Shown piece after piece: positions 18,126 through 25,780 of a stretch of DNA of 64,000 nucleotides. Source of the stretch: CAVVJA01 sp963801715 (GTDB lineage: Bacteria > Actinomycetota > Actinomycetes > Mycobacteriales > Jatrophihabitantaceae); contig CAWDGB010000002.1 in assembly GCA_963801715.1 (NCBI GenBank), positions 310,001 to 374,000 on the forward strand, in the 5' to 3' direction. Under the pieces are notes generated by a model. The model saw only the letters and a program-made list of their open reading frames with translations. It was not told the origin of the DNA and made no database searches. The stretch's first letter is position 1; the number at the start of each line of letters is the position of its first letter. The position numbers were made by a program, and so were the translations under genes.

Positions 18126-18143
18126 CGCCGCATCGATGCGGCG
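18126..18143. promoter_or_regulatory. Perfect 18-base palindrome upstream of fhaA
   Basis: CGCCGCATCGATGCGGCG is a perfect palindrome 60-78 bases upstream of the fhaA start, in the gap between fhaA and the divergent tRNA-Leu gene. The 9-base half-sites and lack of a loop suit a dimeric DNA-binding protein better than a terminator. It could control the kinase cluster; that is inference from position. Confidence 0.35.
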
Positions 18144-18175
18144 CGTTCGCCCGATGGTACTTGCCCCCGGCTGTG

Positions 18176-18211
18176 AGCGAGACCGAGCCGGTCAGCGAGA
18201 CCGAGCCGGTG
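18176..18211 (+). repeat. 18-base tandem repeat, two copies
   Basis: AGCGAGACCGAGCCGGT plus one base is repeated at 18176-18193 and 18194-18211 with only the last base differing. It lies directly upstream of the extended -10-like site before tRNA-Leu. It may be replication slippage or a doubled protein-binding site. Confidence 0.6.
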
Positions 18212-18220
18212 GGCCGGGCA

Positions 18221-18229
18221 TGCTAATCT
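18221..18229 (+). promoter_or_regulatory. Candidate extended -10 promoter for tRNA-Leu
   Basis: TGCTAATCT combines a TGN extension with a TAnnnT hexamer (TAATCT at 18224-18229), 35-40 bases before the mature tRNA 5' end. That leaves a leader of about 28 bases. No good -35 hexamer is present; the tandem repeat occupies that position. Assigned by pattern and location only. Confidence 0.35.
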
Positions 18230-18263
18230 TGCGGACTGCCGCGGCCAGATCGCGGGTAGCCGC

Positions 18264-18346
18264 GGGCAAGTGGCGGAATGGCAGACGCGCACGGTTCAGG
18301 TCCGTGTGTCCGTAAGGACGTGGGGGTTCAACTCCCCCCTTGCCCA
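18264..18346 (+). tRNA. tRNA-Leu (CAG anticodon)
   Basis: A full cloverleaf can be drawn. Acceptor GGGCAAG (18264-18270) pairs with CTTGCCC (18339-18345), with discriminator A at 18346. The D arm is GCG/CGC. The anticodon stem CACGG/CCGTG has loop TTCAGGT, giving anticodon CAG at 18297-18299. The long class II variable arm GTCC-GTAA-GGAC is typical of Leu. The T arm is GGGGG-TTCAACT-CCCCC. No CCA is encoded after the discriminator. The anticodon reads CUG. As I recall from mycobacteria, a tRNA-Leu gene sits beside fhaA there too. Its 3' end is duplicated at 20809-20836. Confidence 0.96.
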
Positions 18347-18352
18347 CCCACG
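18326..18352 (+). repeat. Attachment-site-like repeat at the tRNA-Leu 3' end (left copy)
   Basis: The last T-stem base, T-loop, acceptor 3' strand and a few flanking bases (GTTCAACT, six C, TTGCCCA and beyond) recur at 20809-20836 with a single extra T and one C-to-T change. Tyrosine integrases typically recombine at tRNA 3' ends and leave exactly this kind of direct repeat. Confidence 0.65.
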
Positions 18353-18363
18353 CAGCGCAACAT

Positions 18364-18579
18364 TTGCGAGCCCCCGGACGTGTTATTCACCGTGGCACGG
18401 TCGCCGGGCGCTATGCGGTTCGGGGCAAGATCGTAGAGACCGAGGAGATCCCCGCCTACTGCAAAATGTTGTCCGAAGGTATGCCGCTACTCGCCATCGA
18501 CGTGCCACCCGAGCGCTACGTCGTGGTGATCCCGCAGGCGATAGCCGTTGTCCACGCCGAACTCGGGGACGGCCCATGA
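18364..18579 (+). pseudogene. Small unrecognised ORF next to tRNA-Leu, probably a fragment
   Basis: The frame is open from inside the tRNA gene to a TGA at 18577-18579. The only start codons in frame are TTG (18340, inside the tRNA, or 18364). The C-terminal 55 residues look protein-like (AGRYAVRGKIVETEEIPAYC, then PLLAIDVPPERYVVVIPQ). I do not recognise the family. Lack of a proper start and its position at the attachment-like site suggest a gene truncated by integration. The stop overlaps an ATG at 18576 (ATGA), which implies a coupled second gene. Confidence 0.35.
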
Positions 18580-18780
18580 CCGTGTCGACGGCTCGCCGAC
18601 GAGGGCCGGGGCGCACATCATCGGTTCTTCGAACAGTTCATCCGCGACAACCTCAACACCTGCCGCCCTGACCAGGTCAGCCTGATTGTCTACCGGCGGC
18701 TCAAAGGGCGCGGGGCCGTCCCACACCTGGCCGATCCCGGACCCCGGGTGGCCGAGCTTGCTCGTCGCGCGGGTCGCTGA
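18576..18780 (+). pseudogene. Fragment of an actinobacterial repeated-family protein
   Basis: From about 18616 the + strand encodes HHRFFEQFIRDNL, then RPDQVSLIVYRRL, ending at a TGA at 18778-18780. This strongly resembles, from memory, the FFEQ-IRDNL-RPDQVSLIF-RR stretch of a large, multi-copy actinobacterial protein family of uncharacterised function. Only ~50 residues remain, far less than the full-length family. The ATG at 18576 is in a different frame and would need one base skipped to join it. The family assignment is recollection, not a search. Confidence 0.4.
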
Positions 18781-18970
18781 CGCGTCGGCTGCGGCTCTTG
18801 TTTAGACCCGTACGCTCAGTGTTCAATGTAGTAGAGCGCAAATGGCATGACGGCTCGACGTAGTGTATTCCTCTTCCCACATTGCGATAACAAGCGCCAC
18901 GCACTGATCGGGGGCATCCATGCGTAGAGCCGCTCTTATCTGACAATTGAATCCATAGGGGGAGCCAACC

Positions 18971-20398
18971 ATGGGAGGGATCAGAGTCGGGTTACCCAGA
19001 TGGGCGGCAGTGATCACTGCTGTAGCGGTCGCTACCGCGATCGCTGTAATCGCAGCACCGGCGCAGGCCTCGCAACCTCAGCTGACCCGGTACCCGTACC
19101 TCACCGACGTCGTTAGTACCGGCGCAACGCTGAACTGGGCGACAGATCAGTCCCAGACGACCGGATATGCCACCTACGGCGCAGCCGGCAGTGAAGCCTG
19201 TACCGCCCACCGGGCCAACGGCTCCAAAACGAGCATCACCGTGGGGTCAAGGGCTGAATACCAATGGAAGGCCAAGATTTCCGGCCTGCTTTCGAACACG
19301 AGGTATTGCTACCGGGTGTGGCTTGGCCAGCTCAGCGGAAATCTCGTTGACCTGCTCGGCAACGACCCTTCACCGCAGTTCTGGAGTCAGGTGGCGGCAG
19401 GCTCTTCGGCCCCGTTCTCATTCGCCGTAATCGGCGACTGGGGCTCGGTGGATGCCAACGGCCAGAATCCGAACCAGGCGAACCTGATGACGCGCATTGC
19501 GGCCAGCGGCGCGCGCTTCATGCTCGGGGCAGGTGACACCGCATACAACAGCGGTAGCCAGACCAACTACGGAGACCTGTTCCAGACCGGCAGCACAGTC
19601 TTCGGGCCAACCTTCTACAAGAACGTCGGGGACGTAACCCCGATGTTCAACGCCCTGGGCAACCATGGGCGTACGGCCACGTTCTTGAATGTATGGCCGC
19701 AGCCGACGGCGCCGGTACTGTCGGGCGGGCGGTACCAGATGGAGACGTACTGCTGCCTGAACGGCACGGCCTCGGCCAACTACCCGTCGGCTTGGTACGC
19801 CTTCGACGCAGGCCCGTCTCGGATCTACGTGCTAGATGCCACTTGGTCGAACGGAAATGTCGGCACGGCTGACATCTACAAGAACGACCACGACTACCAC
19901 TGGTGCGCGACCTGCGCGGAGTACCAGTGGTTGGCCAACGATCTAGCTGCACATCCAGGCGCGATCAAGTTTGCGGTGCTCCATTTTCCGATGTACTCGG
20001 ACAACGCCACCGAGACGACCGACCCTTGGATGCACGGGTCAGGCAGCGTGGCACAGTTGCTTGGCGCGAACGGTGTGAAGCTGGTCTTCAACGGCCATGC
20101 GCACATGTACGAGCGCAACCTCCCACAACCCGGAGAGGGCTTCGTGTCGTATGTGACCGGTGGCGGCGGTGCGACCTTGGAACCGATCGGCGCCAAGGGA
20201 TGTGGCTCCTATGACGCATTCGGCATCGGATGGAGCTACAGCAAGAACGCGGGGAGCAAGTGCGGGTCGGCAGTGGCGCCGACCTCAACAGCGCAGGTAT
20301 TCCACTTCCTGTTGGTGACCGTTGCCGGTTCGCAAGTGACGGTCACACCGACCGATTCACTCGGTAGGACGTTCGACCGACAGACCTACACCTTCTGA
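18971..20398 (+). CDS. Secreted purple-acid-phosphatase-like metallophosphoesterase
   Basis: A 475-residue exported enzyme. The ATG is preceded by AGGGGGAG at 18956-18963. The signal peptide covers residues 1-33 (WAAVITAVAVATAIAVIAAP), with cleavage likely after AQA. An N-terminal fibronectin-like domain (about 36-130) is followed by the metallophosphoesterase domain. Metal ligands: GDWG (Asp156), GDTAY (Asp189, Tyr192), GNHG (Asn231, His232), VLHFP (His338) and GHAHMYER (His376, His378). This is the full purple acid phosphatase set, including the Tyr. It probably releases phosphate from organic esters outside the cell. It is the only intact gene inside the candidate tRNA-Leu island. Confidence 0.9.
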   Translation: MGGIRVGLPRWAAVITAVAVATAIAVIAAPAQASQPQLTRYPYLTDVVSTGATLNWATDQSQTTGYATYGAAGSEACTAHRANGSKTSITVGSRAEYQWKAKISGLLSNTRYCYRVWLGQLSGNLVDLLGNDPSPQFWSQVAAGSSAPFSFAVIGDWGSVDANGQNPNQANLMTRIAASGARFMLGAGDTAYNSGSQTNYGDLFQTGSTVFGPTFYKNVGDVTPMFNALGNHGRTATFLNVWPQPTAPVLSGGRYQMETYCCLNGTASANYPSAWYAFDAGPSRIYVLDATWSNGNVGTADIYKNDHDYHWCATCAEYQWLANDLAAHPGAIKFAVLHFPMYSDNATETTDPWMHGSGSVAQLLGANGVKLVFNGHAHMYERNLPQPGEGFVSYVTGGGGATLEPIGAKGCGSYDAFGIGWSYSKNAGSKCGSAVAPTSTAQVFHFLLVTVAGSQVTVTPTDSLGRTFDRQTYTF

Positions 20399-20410
20399 GG
20401 GAGGAACGGA

Positions 20411-20435
20411 CGCCGCCAGCCCTCGCAGCGGCGGC
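20411..20435 (+). terminator. Hairpin after the phosphatase gene
   Basis: GCCGCC at 20412-20417 pairs with GGCGGC at 20430-20435 around a 12-base loop, 12 bases after the phosphatase stop. No T-run follows, as is usual for GC-rich actinobacterial terminators. Confidence 0.45.
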
Positions 20436-21399
20436 TGATGCCCGCGATCCCATTGGCAATCGCCGCCGCTCCAGGAAGAATACGACGACTCGGGTCCGTG
20501 GGAGTCGTTGTAGGGGGCGGCAGCCACGGCAGTCACGATGTACGACGGGCCGAGATCGCTGATGCACCACGAAGAGCGCCGCGAGCATGGCCGGACTCGG
20601 GTTTCCGGCCAAGGCCCCGGTTAGGTGGTCGGCACACCGGCCGCCGGCGCCAAGGTTGATCGAGGTTTCGTGATACCCGCCGCGATACCGCCGATGGTGT
20701 ATCTGGATGCCGTCTGATGCGTCTCGGGCTGGGCGGCCCACGCGAAATCCCAGTAGTTACAGGCCTAGATGCCGATCAGTGCACCTGGATGCGGGTAGTG
20801 GGGACGGAGTTCAACTCCCCCCTTTGCCCACTCACGTAGGCCAGCGAATCACTGCCTGCGACGTCCAAGATCGCAATTCTTGCCGACCACTACTCCGTTC
20901 CGGCCGGTTCCTTGGTGCGCCTCCTCATAGTCCGACGAGGGACCGGCGCAACCGCAGGTAGAGAGCCAGCGCCTCGTTGTTCTCCGCGATACTCATACGC
21001 GGATCCGCCGGGCAGCGCGTTCGTGCGACCGGCATCGCGGCTTCCGACCGTGAGCTTGCACTCGCGGTGGTGACTCGCTCGTGAGTGTTCTGGTCCAATT
21101 GCCGTCCTCCAGGTCCGTGGGTAGCCAGTGGTCTCGCCGGCTGACTGACAGGTTGCCGGCGGCAGCCACGATTCGCAGTCGGCCGCCCGGCCGACGCAAC
21201 GGGTGAGGGCAGGTCCCCCGATAGGACGATGTCCTGTGGTCGCACCGAGACCGAACACCGACCAAGGCCCCGCCGCCGCCTACGATTTCGTATTTTGAGA
21301 TCACCAGCGTCCCGGTGGCGTCGCGGCACCCGCCGATGTGCGGCTTGAAGCGGCCCACGGGCTGGACGGCCGACCGTGCGGGGCCAAATAATCGCTGTC
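20436..21399. other. Gene-poor stretch of about 960 bases
   Basis: I find no reading frame here with a credible start, composition and family resemblance. Long open frames on the minus strand (for example ending near 20925) are proline/arginine/serine-rich and look like shadows. The one clear structure is the degraded tRNA-Leu 3' end at 20809-20836. The rest may be decayed sequence from the candidate island and its flank. Confidence 0.5.
20809..20836 (+). repeat. Degraded copy of the tRNA-Leu 3' end (right attachment-like repeat)
   Basis: GTTCAACT, six C, TTTGCCCACTCACG matches 18326-18352 over 28 bases with one inserted T and one substitution. The sequence just upstream (GTAGTGGGGACGGA) does not restore a T stem or acceptor stem, so it is not a functional tRNA. 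It marks the likely right end of the candidate island. Confidence 0.65.
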
Positions 21400-21747
21400 A
21401 TGAATGACGTAGCTCCGGAACAAGACCGGATGGCCGGATTTTTCGATCGGACAATTATCAAGGTGATGTACAAGCCGATCGGGATAATCGCCAGCGTGGC
21501 CGGCGGAATGCTGGCCAGCATGCTCTTTGGACGAATCTGGCGCGCCTTAACTGGCAAAGGCGATGTCCCGGAGGTGACCGATAAGGCCAAGGGCTGGGTC
21601 GACATCCTGCCTGCCGCTGCCCTGCACGGCATCGTCTTCGGCGTGGTCAAGGCGTTGGTCGACCGCGCGGGCGCCAAGGAATTCGAGCGGCTGACAGGGC
21701 GCTGGCCAGGCAAGGAGTCGCCAGCGGAAACAGGCATCGGCGATTAG
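21400..21747 (+). CDS. DUF4235 family membrane protein
   Basis: 115 residues from the ATG at 21400; ATG 21430 and GTG 21376 are alternatives. The family pattern is clear: KVMYKPIGIIASVAGGMLAS, LFGRIWRALTGKGDVPEVTD, then LPAAALHGIVFGVVKALVDR with GAKEFERLTGRWPG. Two membrane helices are expected. DUF4235 has no assigned function; it is common in actinobacteria, often as a stand-alone gene, as here. A strong nested hairpin follows. Confidence 0.88.
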   Translation: MNDVAPEQDRMAGFFDRTIIKVMYKPIGIIASVAGGMLASMLFGRIWRALTGKGDVPEVTDKAKGWVDILPAAALHGIVFGVVKALVDRAGAKEFERLTGRWPGKESPAETGIGD

Positions 21748-21773
21748 CAGGTACGGCACGGCGGGAAGCTGAG

Positions 21774-21832
21774 CACCGGCCCGCACTCGCGCCTGCCTGC
21801 CGACGAGGAATCGGCAGGTGTACGGGCCGGTG
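21774..21832. terminator. Nested two-stem hairpin between convergent genes
   Basis: Outer arms CACCGGCCCG (21774-21783) and CGGGCCGGTG (21823-21832) are perfectly complementary over 10 bases. Inside them CCTGCCGA (21796-21803) pairs with TCGGCAGG (21811-21818). It lies between the DUF4235 gene (+) and the methyltransferase gene (-), so it can serve both strands. There is no T-run. Confidence 0.65.
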
Positions 21833-21903
21833 ATCGTGCATGCCCGAGTTCTGTCGTAGTCAAGGTTCGGTCAACGCCCAGTTGTCTCGGCCAGGGGCCC
21901 GGG

Positions 21904-22761
21904 TCAGGGCCGCACCGCGCGCAGCAGCAAGTAGTCGATGATCCCTCCTCGCCACAGCAGTTCTACTTGCCACAGCAGCACCCTGGCAGCTATTCGGTGC
22001 CCCGTCGGCGCAGCCGGAGCGGACGATAGCCGCGCGGCCGTCAACCGAAGCGCCGGGGCGATTACGCGGTCGCCACATGCCGTTGCCTCCACGTCCACCA
22101 GACCAGCCGCGCGCGCTGCCCCGGTGATCTGTTCGGCCGTCATCGCTGCGTTCCGGCGCATGCCAAACACCCGCAGCGCAGTCACGCCACAGATGAGTTC
22201 GACGGGATCGCGCGGCCACCGTTCGGTCGCAATGTCGGTGATGCTCAAGACGCCGCCGGGACGAAGAACCCGGTAGCACTCATCGAAGAACGCCCTTCGC
22301 GACCGGAAGTGGAAGGCGGCCTCCACGCTGATTATCCCGTCAGCCGTGCCATCGGCGAACGGCAACCGGACCGCGTCGCCCACGACCGGCGCAGCAGCAG
22401 CGGCGGCGAGCCGATCCCGGCCGGCCGCGAGCTGCCACTCGGCAATGTTGACCGCGACGAGCCGACGCGGGTGAAGTAGCTGCGCGATCACTGGGTCCGC
22501 AGCACCAAGCCCGTTGCCGATATCAACGATCACACCACCGGCCGGCAGCTCCGCCGCCGTCGTCTCCACCAGCCGGTGGCAGGCTTGCGGAGCCTCATCC
22601 TCCGAGCCTGGACCGTCCCACAGCCCCAGATTCAGCCAGCCGGGTGCGATGGCCAGGAAGCAATCCGATCCGATGCTTTCGTAGACCCGGGCGATCGGAT
22701 TCCGGCCTTGCTTGAGCATCTCACCGACGTGACGCACATGCTGGCTGTTCCATCCCGTCAC
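21904..22761 (-). CDS. Class I SAM-dependent methyltransferase
   Basis: 285 residues from the GTG at 22761, chosen because AAGGGTGG lies 5-12 bases upstream; the ATG at 22779 has no Shine-Dalgarno. SAM motif I is VIVDIGNGLGAADP near residue 80. Motif II/III includes VVGDAVRLPFADGTADGIISVEAAFH and the post-motif FFDECYRVLRPGGVLSITDI. This is the UbiE/phosphoethanolamine-methyltransferase-like fold. The N-terminal WLNLGLWDGP with SEDEAPQACHRLVE resembles the small-molecule and natural-product O/N/C-methyltransferases. The substrate is unknown and there is no biosynthetic neighbourhood. Confidence 0.85.
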   Translation of the reverse strand: MTGWNSQHVRHVGEMLKQGRNPIARVYESIGSDCFLAIAPGWLNLGLWDGPGSEDEAPQACHRLVETTAAELPAGGVIVDIGNGLGAADPVIAQLLHPRRLVAVNIAEWQLAAGRDRLAAAAAAPVVGDAVRLPFADGTADGIISVEAAFHFRSRRAFFDECYRVLRPGGVLSITDIATERWPRDPVELICGVTALRVFGMRRNAAMTAEQITGAARAAGLVDVEATACGDRVIAPALRLTAARLSSAPAAPTGHRIAARVLLWQVELLWRGGIIDYLLLRAVRP

Positions 22762-22868
22762 GTGACCACCCTTCACCATCCGTATGCGGCATCGCTCGCT
22801 GAGATCAGCTCGACGATCGGTGCTTGCGAGAACGACTGAATATGCAGACTGAATGCGCTCTGTGGCCC

Positions 22869-23438
22869 TCAGACGCCGGCGGCCGCCTTGCGGGCGCGGT
22901 AGGCGGCGACGGCGGCCCGATTGCCACAGCCCGCCTCGCAGAAGCGCTTCGACCGGTTCTTGGACAGGTCGATCACCACGTTTGAGCAGGTCGGAAACGC
23001 GCAGGTCCGCAGCCGGGTCAACTCCTTGCCACGCACGATATCCACGAACGCCATGGCGGCCTCGACTGCCATCCGAGTGGCAAGTGGGGCGTCGGACGGC
23101 GTCGCGTGCAGGTGGTAGTCCCATTCGTCGTGCCGGACGAGTTGGGGCAGCGCGCTGGCCTCGCGCAGCAGGCCGTTGATGATCTCGACGACGGCCGGCT
23201 CGTCGACCTCCCACAGCCGCCGCAGCCGCGGTCGGAGCTCGCGTACGGCGCGCAGCTCCGCTTCGTCCCGCTGGCGATCACCTGTCCACCCCCAGGCGCG
23301 AACGAATTCGTCCAGCGCTGCGATGTCGGGTAGGTGCTCGTCGTCTCCGTCGTCGGTGTTGACCAGCGCCGCTGCGGCAGCCAGCGCGACCTCGGTGTCA
23401 TGAGCAAAAATCAAGTTGACTCCTGTCACGCGCTCCAC
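22869..23438 (-). CDS. ABATE/CGNR zinc-finger domain protein (putative transcription regulator)
   Basis: 189 residues as read from GTG 23438; GTG 23429 is an alternative, and the conserved N-terminus is NLIFAHDTEVALAAAAALVNT. The N-terminal ABATE region (1-130) precedes a C-terminal zf-CGNR of about 45 residues. Its ligand pattern is C-AFPTC, then RFCEAGCGNR and basic AAYRARK. Members are putative stress-related transcription regulators. It is divergent from the EamA transporter gene with 56 bases between starts, so it probably controls that gene and itself. Confidence 0.88.
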   Translation of the reverse strand: MERVTGVNLIFAHDTEVALAAAAALVNTDDGDDEHLPDIAALDEFVRAWGWTGDRQRDEAELRAVRELRPRLRRLWEVDEPAVVEIINGLLREASALPQLVRHDEWDYHLHATPSDAPLATRMAVEAAMAFVDIVRGKELTRLRTCAFPTCSNVVIDLSKNRSKRFCEAGCGNRAAVAAYRARKAAAGV

Positions 23439-23494
23439 TAGCGTTCCGTGATGTCATCAGCATACATTCACTTGACTAATGACAGGGGCCTTCG

Positions 23495-24463
23495 ATGCAC
23501 GGGCACCACACCGGTCTCGTCTTGGCCATCGCGTCCGCGGCGACGTTCAGCACGTCGGGTTCGTTCGCGCATTCGCTCATCGACGCAGGCTGGACGCCTG
23601 GCGCTGCGGTCGCCGCCCGAATCAGCGTGGCTGCCGTAGTGATCGCCATCCCGGCCCTCGTCGCAATGCGCGGCCGTTGGTCATCGCTGCGACGCAACGC
23701 CGTCGGCCTTGCGGGATACGGCCTGGTCGCCGTCGCGGGTGCCCAGCTGTGCTTCTTCAACGCGGTCGATCACCTGTCGGTGGGCGTGGCCCTGCTGCTC
23801 GAATACCTGGGCACCGTGCTCGTAGTCGGCTGGATGTGGTTACGGCACGGCCAGCGTCCGCACCGGCTCACCGCCATCGGCTCGGCGATAGCTCTCGGTG
23901 GGCTGGCGCTCATCCTCGACCTGTTCGGCGACAACCACCTCGATCCGGTCGGCGTGCTGTGGGGCCTCGGCGCCGCCATCGGACTGGCCGTCTTCTTCGT
24001 GGCGTCCGCACGCAACGACAACAACCTGCCTCCGATAACGGTCGCAGGCGGCGGGATGGCGGTCGGCGCCGCCGCACTGCTGGCCCTCGGCGCCGCCGGA
24101 GCGTTGCCGATGCACGCAACGTTCGGCACCGTCGAGTTTGCCGGCCATCGCACTAGCTGGCTCGTTCCAGTGCTGGGTTTGTCGCTCGTGGCCGCCGCAT
24201 TCTCTTACGTCGCCGGCATCAGCGCAGCCCGTCGGCTGGGCGCTCGGCTGTCGTCTTTCGTTGGGCTGACCGAGGTGGTCTTCGCCGTGCTGGTCGCCTG
24301 GGCCCTGCTTGGCGAGCTGCCGACCAGCGTGCAGCTGGTGGGCGGTCTGGCGATCGTGGCCGGGGTCGCCCTGGTTCGGGCAGACGAGGGTCGCAGGGTG
24401 CGCACCGTAGCTGACCCGGGGACGGAATTGTCGGCTGGACGACTCGAAGCGTCCCGAATCTGA
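23495..24463 (+). CDS. EamA/DMT-family transporter
   Basis: A 322-residue inner-membrane protein with ten predicted helices in two EamA halves. The first half begins GLVLAIASAATFSTSGSFA; the second begins near LVPVLGLSLVAAAFSYVAGI and ends with WALLGELPTSVQLVGGLAIVAG. The repeat signatures LLEYLGTVLVVGWMWL and LTEVVFAVLVAWALLGE are typical of RhtA/YdcZ-like metabolite exporters. The substrate is unknown. The divergent CGNR regulator suggests ligand-controlled efflux. It is convergent with the histidine kinase, 6 bases apart. Confidence 0.9.
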   Translation: MHGHHTGLVLAIASAATFSTSGSFAHSLIDAGWTPGAAVAARISVAAVVIAIPALVAMRGRWSSLRRNAVGLAGYGLVAVAGAQLCFFNAVDHLSVGVALLLEYLGTVLVVGWMWLRHGQRPHRLTAIGSAIALGGLALILDLFGDNHLDPVGVLWGLGAAIGLAVFFVASARNDNNLPPITVAGGGMAVGAAALLALGAAGALPMHATFGTVEFAGHRTSWLVPVLGLSLVAAAFSYVAGISAARRLGARLSSFVGLTEVVFAVLVAWALLGELPTSVQLVGGLAIVAGVALVRADEGRRVRTVADPGTELSAGRLEASRI

Positions 24464-24469
24464 CGGGCG

Positions 24470-25729
24470 TCAGGCGAGGGCGGCCGCGACCGGACTTTGC
24501 ACGGGCACGTCGACAGTCGCGACCGTGCCCCCCGTCGAGCCCGGCATCAGGTGCAAGTGCCCGTCCGCCGCCTCGAGGCGCACCCGATATGACTCCAGCC
24601 CGATGTGCCCTTCGGCGAGCCGGGCGGCCAACACACCGTCGGCCACACCCACACCGTCGTCAGCCACCACCAACTCGGCCCGGTCGCCGCGCAAGGCGAG
24701 GCGCAGGTCGACCCGGCTCGCGTTGGCATGCTTCACCACGTTCGTCACGAGCTCTCGGGCGGACGTGAACAGCAGCATGTCGATCGGCGTGCGAGCCTCG
24801 GCCGGCCAATCCTCGACGTCGAGTGAAGCCGTCAGGCCGGCCCGCGGCGCGGCCGCGGCGAGCAGGCTCTCTAACGCTTGCGGCAAGCCCGACTGCTCCA
24901 ACACGGCGGGATGCAGTTCGGTAACGGTGCTGCGCAGCAATCTCGACGACTCGGCCAATGCCCGGTCAAGACGGTCCAGCGCATCGCGGGAATCTCCCTC
25001 GCGCAGATCCTCGAGATCGAGCCGCGCCCCGAGGATGTACTGCAGCGCGCCGTCGTGCAGGTGCTCGGCCAGGCTGCGCCGCTCACGCTCCTCGATGCCC
25101 ATCAGCTCAGCCAGCAGGCTCGATCGGTCCGCCGCGAGCTGACCTATCGTCAGCACGCGGGAGCGCTGGATCGCGGAGAGCCACACGGCAGCGGCCGATA
25201 GGCAGGCAATGACGAACGACCGCATGATCAGCGCCTGTGAAGGCTCGCCGTTCGCGCCCTGCGTCACGATGCATAAGACCAGATAGCACACCGTCGTCGG
25301 GGCGACGACGCTCAGGCAGACCCAGGGCCGTAACTGGACGGCAGCCAACAGCGGGATGACGAAAAAGCCACGCTGCAGTGTGTCGGCCGTCCAGTCGTCC
25401 GGCGCTACCACTCCGGTAAACATGGACAGCGCGCTGAGCGCGGCGACGTCGATATACAGCGCAAGCCAGGCGTAGCGGACGGGACCGTCGCCGCCCTGGC
25501 GAATCCATACGGCGACGCCGGCCGCGACCAGCGCGTACAGGATGGCGATCACCCAGCAGGTAACCCCACCGGTCGAAGGCGGGACGAGCCCGAGCGTGAA
25601 CAGTACGAAGACGACCAGGGCGCCGCGGAGCCAGACCTGAAGCGAGATACCCCGCAGGGCGTGCTCTACCACTATCGGGCGCACCTCAGGGCTCAACGAC
25701 CGAAAGAACCCCAAAGCAAAAGGTCTCAT
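24470..25729 (-). CDS. Sensor histidine kinase, NarL/DesK-type (HisKA_3)
   Basis: 419 residues. The ATG at 25729 follows GGGGAGGAG and was preferred over the longer in-frame ORF, which runs back through the divergent regulator. Six membrane helices span about residues 36-185. The HisKA_3 phospho-acceptor is His225 in AEHLHDGALQYILGARLDLE. The HATPase has N-box ELVTNVVKHA, DDGVGV and GHIGLESYRVR. It is divergent from its LuxR/NarL regulator (51 bases between starts). The membrane sensor has no recognisable ligand domain. Confidence 0.92.
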   Translation of the reverse strand: MRPFALGFFRSLSPEVRPIVVEHALRGISLQVWLRGALVVFVLFTLGLVPPSTGGVTCWVIAILYALVAAGVAVWIRQGGDGPVRYAWLALYIDVAALSALSMFTGVVAPDDWTADTLQRGFFVIPLLAAVQLRPWVCLSVVAPTTVCYLVLCIVTQGANGEPSQALIMRSFVIACLSAAAVWLSAIQRSRVLTIGQLAADRSSLLAELMGIEERERRSLAEHLHDGALQYILGARLDLEDLREGDSRDALDRLDRALAESSRLLRSTVTELHPAVLEQSGLPQALESLLAAAAPRAGLTASLDVEDWPAEARTPIDMLLFTSARELVTNVVKHANASRVDLRLALRGDRAELVVADDGVGVADGVLAARLAEGHIGLESYRVRLEAADGHLHLMPGSTGGTVATVDVPVQSPVAAALA

Positions 25730-25780
25730 GGCTCCTCCCCGCTGCGCGGCCGGTCCTTCAGCGTGGCACACGACTAGCAT

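Larger units (their letters stand above)
18347..20836. mobile_element. Candidate decayed integrated island at tRNA-Leu
   Basis: This 2.5 kb segment lies between the intact tRNA-Leu 3' end and a degraded second copy of it. It contains two gene fragments near the tRNA, one intact secreted phosphatase gene, and a gene-poor stretch before the right-hand repeat. The flanking chromosome (kinase cluster to the left, DUF4235 and methyltransferase to the right) is ordinary actinobacterial core or near-core sequence. No integrase, excisionase or transposase is intact, so if this was an integrated element it has lost its mobility genes. The direct repeat is seen; the history is inferred. Confidence 0.5.

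Noticed and set aside
20925..21737. Minus-strand ORF of 270 residues across the DUF4235 region
   Set aside because: Composition is Pro/Arg/Ser-rich and most of it is antisense to the well-supported DUF4235 gene.
23409..23487. TTGACT/TGACAG motifs between the CGNR and EamA genes as a shared operator or promoters
   Set aside because: The two occurrences are not symmetric, and they fall too close to or inside the start regions. No consistent -35/-10 pair could be drawn.
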